Below the pieces are notes generated by a model. The model ran no database searches and was not told the origin of the DNA. It worked only from the letters and a program-made list of their open reading frames with translations. A stretch of 5,787 nt of DNA from JACIWG01 sp049969935 (GTDB taxonomy: Archaea > Thermoproteota > Nitrososphaeria > JACIWG01), in the NCBI GenBank assembly GCA_049969935.1, contig JBMFNX010000051.1, positions 1 to 5,787 on the forward strand, given 5' to 3'. Positions 3,988-5,787 of the stretch are shown here, in pieces (within the stretch, counting starts at the first letter, position 1; each line of letters begins with the position of its first letter). Position numbers and translations under genes: made by a program.

Positions 3988-5787
3988 AATCTAGAACAAC
4001 CCTCCTTTCTCCACCAAAAACCTTTTCTAACGCTTTCGATAGCTCGTTAACGTATATTGGTCTTCCAGTATATTTTAGAATAGACTTTTCAACTTTAACA
4101 CCAGTATGCTGTGCTATAATTTTTGAAGCTTGGGCAAGATAATTGTGTTCTACTGCAACAATATTTTTTGGATCAAACTTTTCAAGCAAGCTTTTAACAT
4201 ATTCTGTTGGAAAGGGTGAGAACATTTTTAGGTGAAGGTACGCGCACTTAATATTCTCTCTCATCTTCTCTATAGCCTCTAATGCTGCACCCTTCGTGAA
4301 ACCCCAGCCTATCAGGAGAAGTTTAGCGTCTTCAGGCCCATAATATGAAAACCTATACTCTAGAGGAATCTCTGAATCCATTATCTCAAGCTTCTTCATC
4401 CTCTTCTCGTACATTTCTTTCCTGTTAACAGGGTCTTCGTCAATGTGGCCTAACTCGTCATGCTCGTCTCCAGCAACCCACTGTATCGTGTTCGAACCCA
4501 AAAATGCTCTTGGAGAAATTGGACGTGAGAGGTCAAACCTTTTATATTCTTTCATTTCAAAAACAAGCTTCCCCCTTTCAACCTTGACCTTAGAAAGGTC
4601 TGGCAATGGTGATGTCGCTATACAGTTTGCTAGAAACTTGTCAAGCAAATGTATTACTGGAACCTGATATTTTTCAGCAAGATTTAAGGCTAATATTGTG
4701 TCATAGAATGCTTCAAGATGGTCTCCTGAAGAAAGAACTATCCTCGGAAATTCTCCATGTGAAGCATATAATGTGAACAGTAGGTCTGATTGAGCGCCCC
4801 TAGTAGGCTGTCCCGTGCTAGGTGCACCCCTCTGATAGTATGTTATTACCACTGGAGCCTCCACTTGGCCAGCGTAGCCTAATGCTTCAACCATTAGACT
4901 GAATCCTGGACCGCTTGTTGATGTTGAGCTTCTAACTCCAGCCAGTGATGCTCCTATTGCTGAAGCTATAGCCGCTATCTCGTCCTCAGTCTGTGTTACG
5001 ATTAGGGGTCCAAGACTTTCTCCTTCAACCTCAAGCCTCTCAAAATTTTCTAGTGTGAAGCTTTCATCCGCTGCAGGGGTTATTGGATAGTAGCTTTGAA
5101 ACCTTAAGCCTCCAACTATTTTCGCCATTGCAATGACATCGTTTCCACTTGCTACAAGCACCTTTTCCAAGCCTATGCTGCTTGGAGAAAGCTCATACAA
5201 TGTTCCATAATCTTCTCTAACACTTTTTGAAACCACTTCTATTATATGATTGTTGTGCTCTACTAGTGTCTGGTTTCCCGGAAACCTTGATTCTAGAGAA
5301 TATTTTATTGCATCAGAACCTATTCCAGTTAAGCCGACTATTGAGCCTACAGCTATAGAGCTCAAGTATCTTGTAGCCTGAGAAGGTAATATTTCAAACC
5401 TTTTAGAGGCTTCAGAAATAATGTTTTGGTAGTCTAAGCCTATAAGCCTAACCTTTTTCACAGCCTTCAAGTATCTTGTTAGAGAAGATATTGTTCCATC
5501 AAGTCCAAGTTCACTGAACAGGACTCTAAGCCTCTCCCTCAGCCTAGGCTCGATAGATGGTATGGCAGTATATTTTGTCTGAAGTGTTGAAATATCGTAT
5601 ACTATTGAACCCTTCTCCTCCAGATCCTGAAAATGTGTGAAGACTGTTTCAGCGTCCATGGCGCAGACAACTTGAACAGGATATGTTAGAGACAAGGGAA
5701 TACTTTTAGAGCATATTCTCATGTGAGTGTAGCTGTGCCTGCCTCTTATGTTAGAAAAGTATTCTCTGTCAGAGATTAGACCGTATC
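3977..5787 (-). CDS. 2-oxoacid:ferredoxin oxidoreductase, fused gamma/alpha subunit (5' end beyond window)
   Basis: The frame stays open to the window edge: upstream of the Met at 5722 it reads YGLISDREYFSNIRGRHSYTH, the conserved gamma-domain segment (REYFSN, GRHSY), so that Met is internal and about 30 N-terminal residues are missing; 602 residues are visible. The gamma domain takes up roughly the first 190 visible residues. The alpha part follows with YPITPAADES at visible 233-242 (the substrate-binding YPITP motif), EDEIAAI, STSTSGPGFSLM, YYQRGAPSTGQPTR (its first Arg probably contacts the 2-oxoacid carboxylate) and HGEFPR. The C-terminal part, with FSPFP and VAVEHNY, ends RRVVLDYGA, as in the Sulfolobus homolog. 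Fusion of gamma with alpha, and lack of a separate ferredoxin-like delta subunit, mark the two-subunit crenarchaeal type. The usual Ser of YPITPASDES is Ala here. It is co-transcribed with the beta gene, overlapping it by 11 bases. The promoter is outside the window. Confidence 0.95.
   Translation of the reverse strand, partial: YGLISDREYFSNIRGRHSYTHMRICSKSIPLSLTYPVQVVCAMDAETVFTHFQDLEEKGSIVYDISTLQTKYTAIPSIEPRLRERLRVLFSELGLDGTISSLTRYLKAVKKVRLIGLDYQNIISEASKRFEILPSQATRYLSSIAVGSIVGLTGIGSDAIKYSLESRFPGNQTLVEHNNHIIEVVSKSVREDYGTLYELSPSSIGLEKVLVASGNDVIAMAKIVGGLRFQSYYPITPAADESFTLENFERLEVEGESLGPLIVTQTEDEIAAIASAIGASLAGVRSSTSTSGPGFSLMVEALGYAGQVEAPVVITYYQRGAPSTGQPTRGAQSDLLFTLYASHGEFPRIVLSSGDHLEAFYDTILALNLAEKYQVPVIHLLDKFLANCIATSPLPDLSKVKVERGKLVFEMKEYKRFDLSRPISPRAFLGSNTIQWVAGDEHDELGHIDEDPVNRKEMYEKRMKKLEIMDSEIPLEYRFSYYGPEDAKLLLIGWGFTKGAALEAIEKMRENIKCAYLHLKMFSPFPTEYVKSLLEKFDPKNIVAVEHNYLAQASKIIAQHTGVKVEKSILKYTGRPIYVNELSKALEKVFGGERRVVLDYGA
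4000..4005 (-). promoter_or_regulatory. Ribosome binding site of the beta subunit
   Basis: Minus strand GGAGGG inside the end of the alpha gene, 12 bases before the beta ATG at 3987. The spacing is a little long, but the 11-base gene overlap makes coupling likely in any case. Confidence 0.4.

Noticed and set aside
5720..5722. Met codon as start of the alpha subunit
   Set aside because: The same frame continues upstream with a conserved gamma-domain sequence (REYFSN, GRHSY) to the window edge, so this Met is internal.

Overview
The window looks like chromosomal DNA of a hyperthermophilic crenarchaeote (Thermoproteota). The evidence is a two-subunit 2-oxoacid:ferredoxin oxidoreductase of the crenarchaeal type (fused gamma/alpha subunit plus a beta subunit), Shine-Dalgarno sites complementary to the archaeal 16S tail (GATCACCTC), TATA-box promoters sitting 26-31 bases before start codons, oligo-T terminators, TTG starts and A-ending/AGA-AGG codon use. 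Every gene I accept is on the minus strand, so transcription runs from the right edge to the left. I cannot name the genus.

Right part (3043-5787): the gamma/alpha subunit gene, cut by the right window edge, then the beta subunit gene overlapping it by 11 bases. They form an oxidoreductase converting 2-oxoacids plus CoA to acyl-CoA with reduction of ferredoxin. An oligo-T stretch at 2977-2984 probably ends this transcript.

Middle part (2067-2938): a new transcription unit with a good TATA box at 2928-2935, an elaborate pair of overlapping palindromes between the TATA box and the first codons, and three small genes: a 32-residue ORF whose ATG lies almost exactly where transcription should start (leaderless), a 130-residue basic helical protein of unknown function, and a 94-residue protein with two predicted membrane segments and an acidic tail. 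The first stop codon lies inside the ribosome site of the second gene and the second gene's stop abuts the site of the third, so they look translationally coupled. An oligo-T run lies between the third gene and glmS.

Left part (240-2066): glmS, a complete glutamine--fructose-6-phosphate aminotransferase with all expected catalytic residues, 36 bases behind the small membrane protein and probably at least partly co-transcribed with it. It supplies glucosamine-6-phosphate for amino-sugar nucleotides, used in archaea for surface glycans and protein N-glycosylation.

Extreme left (1-239): downstream of glmS is about 190 bases of AT-rich non-coding DNA with a 13-base repeat of the glmS 3' end, a second TATA-like site, a perfect 23-base palindrome, and, at 46-1, the first 15 codons of what looks like a ribbon-helix-helix (VapB/CopG-like) regulator or antitoxin. 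The palindrome lies on that gene's promoter and is a natural candidate for its operator.

The conserved enzymes are ordinary. The parts worth a second look are the small-gene cassette in front of glmS with its two-palindrome promoter, and the palindrome in front of the truncated ribbon-helix-helix gene. No RNA genes, CRISPR arrays or insertion sequences were recognised.
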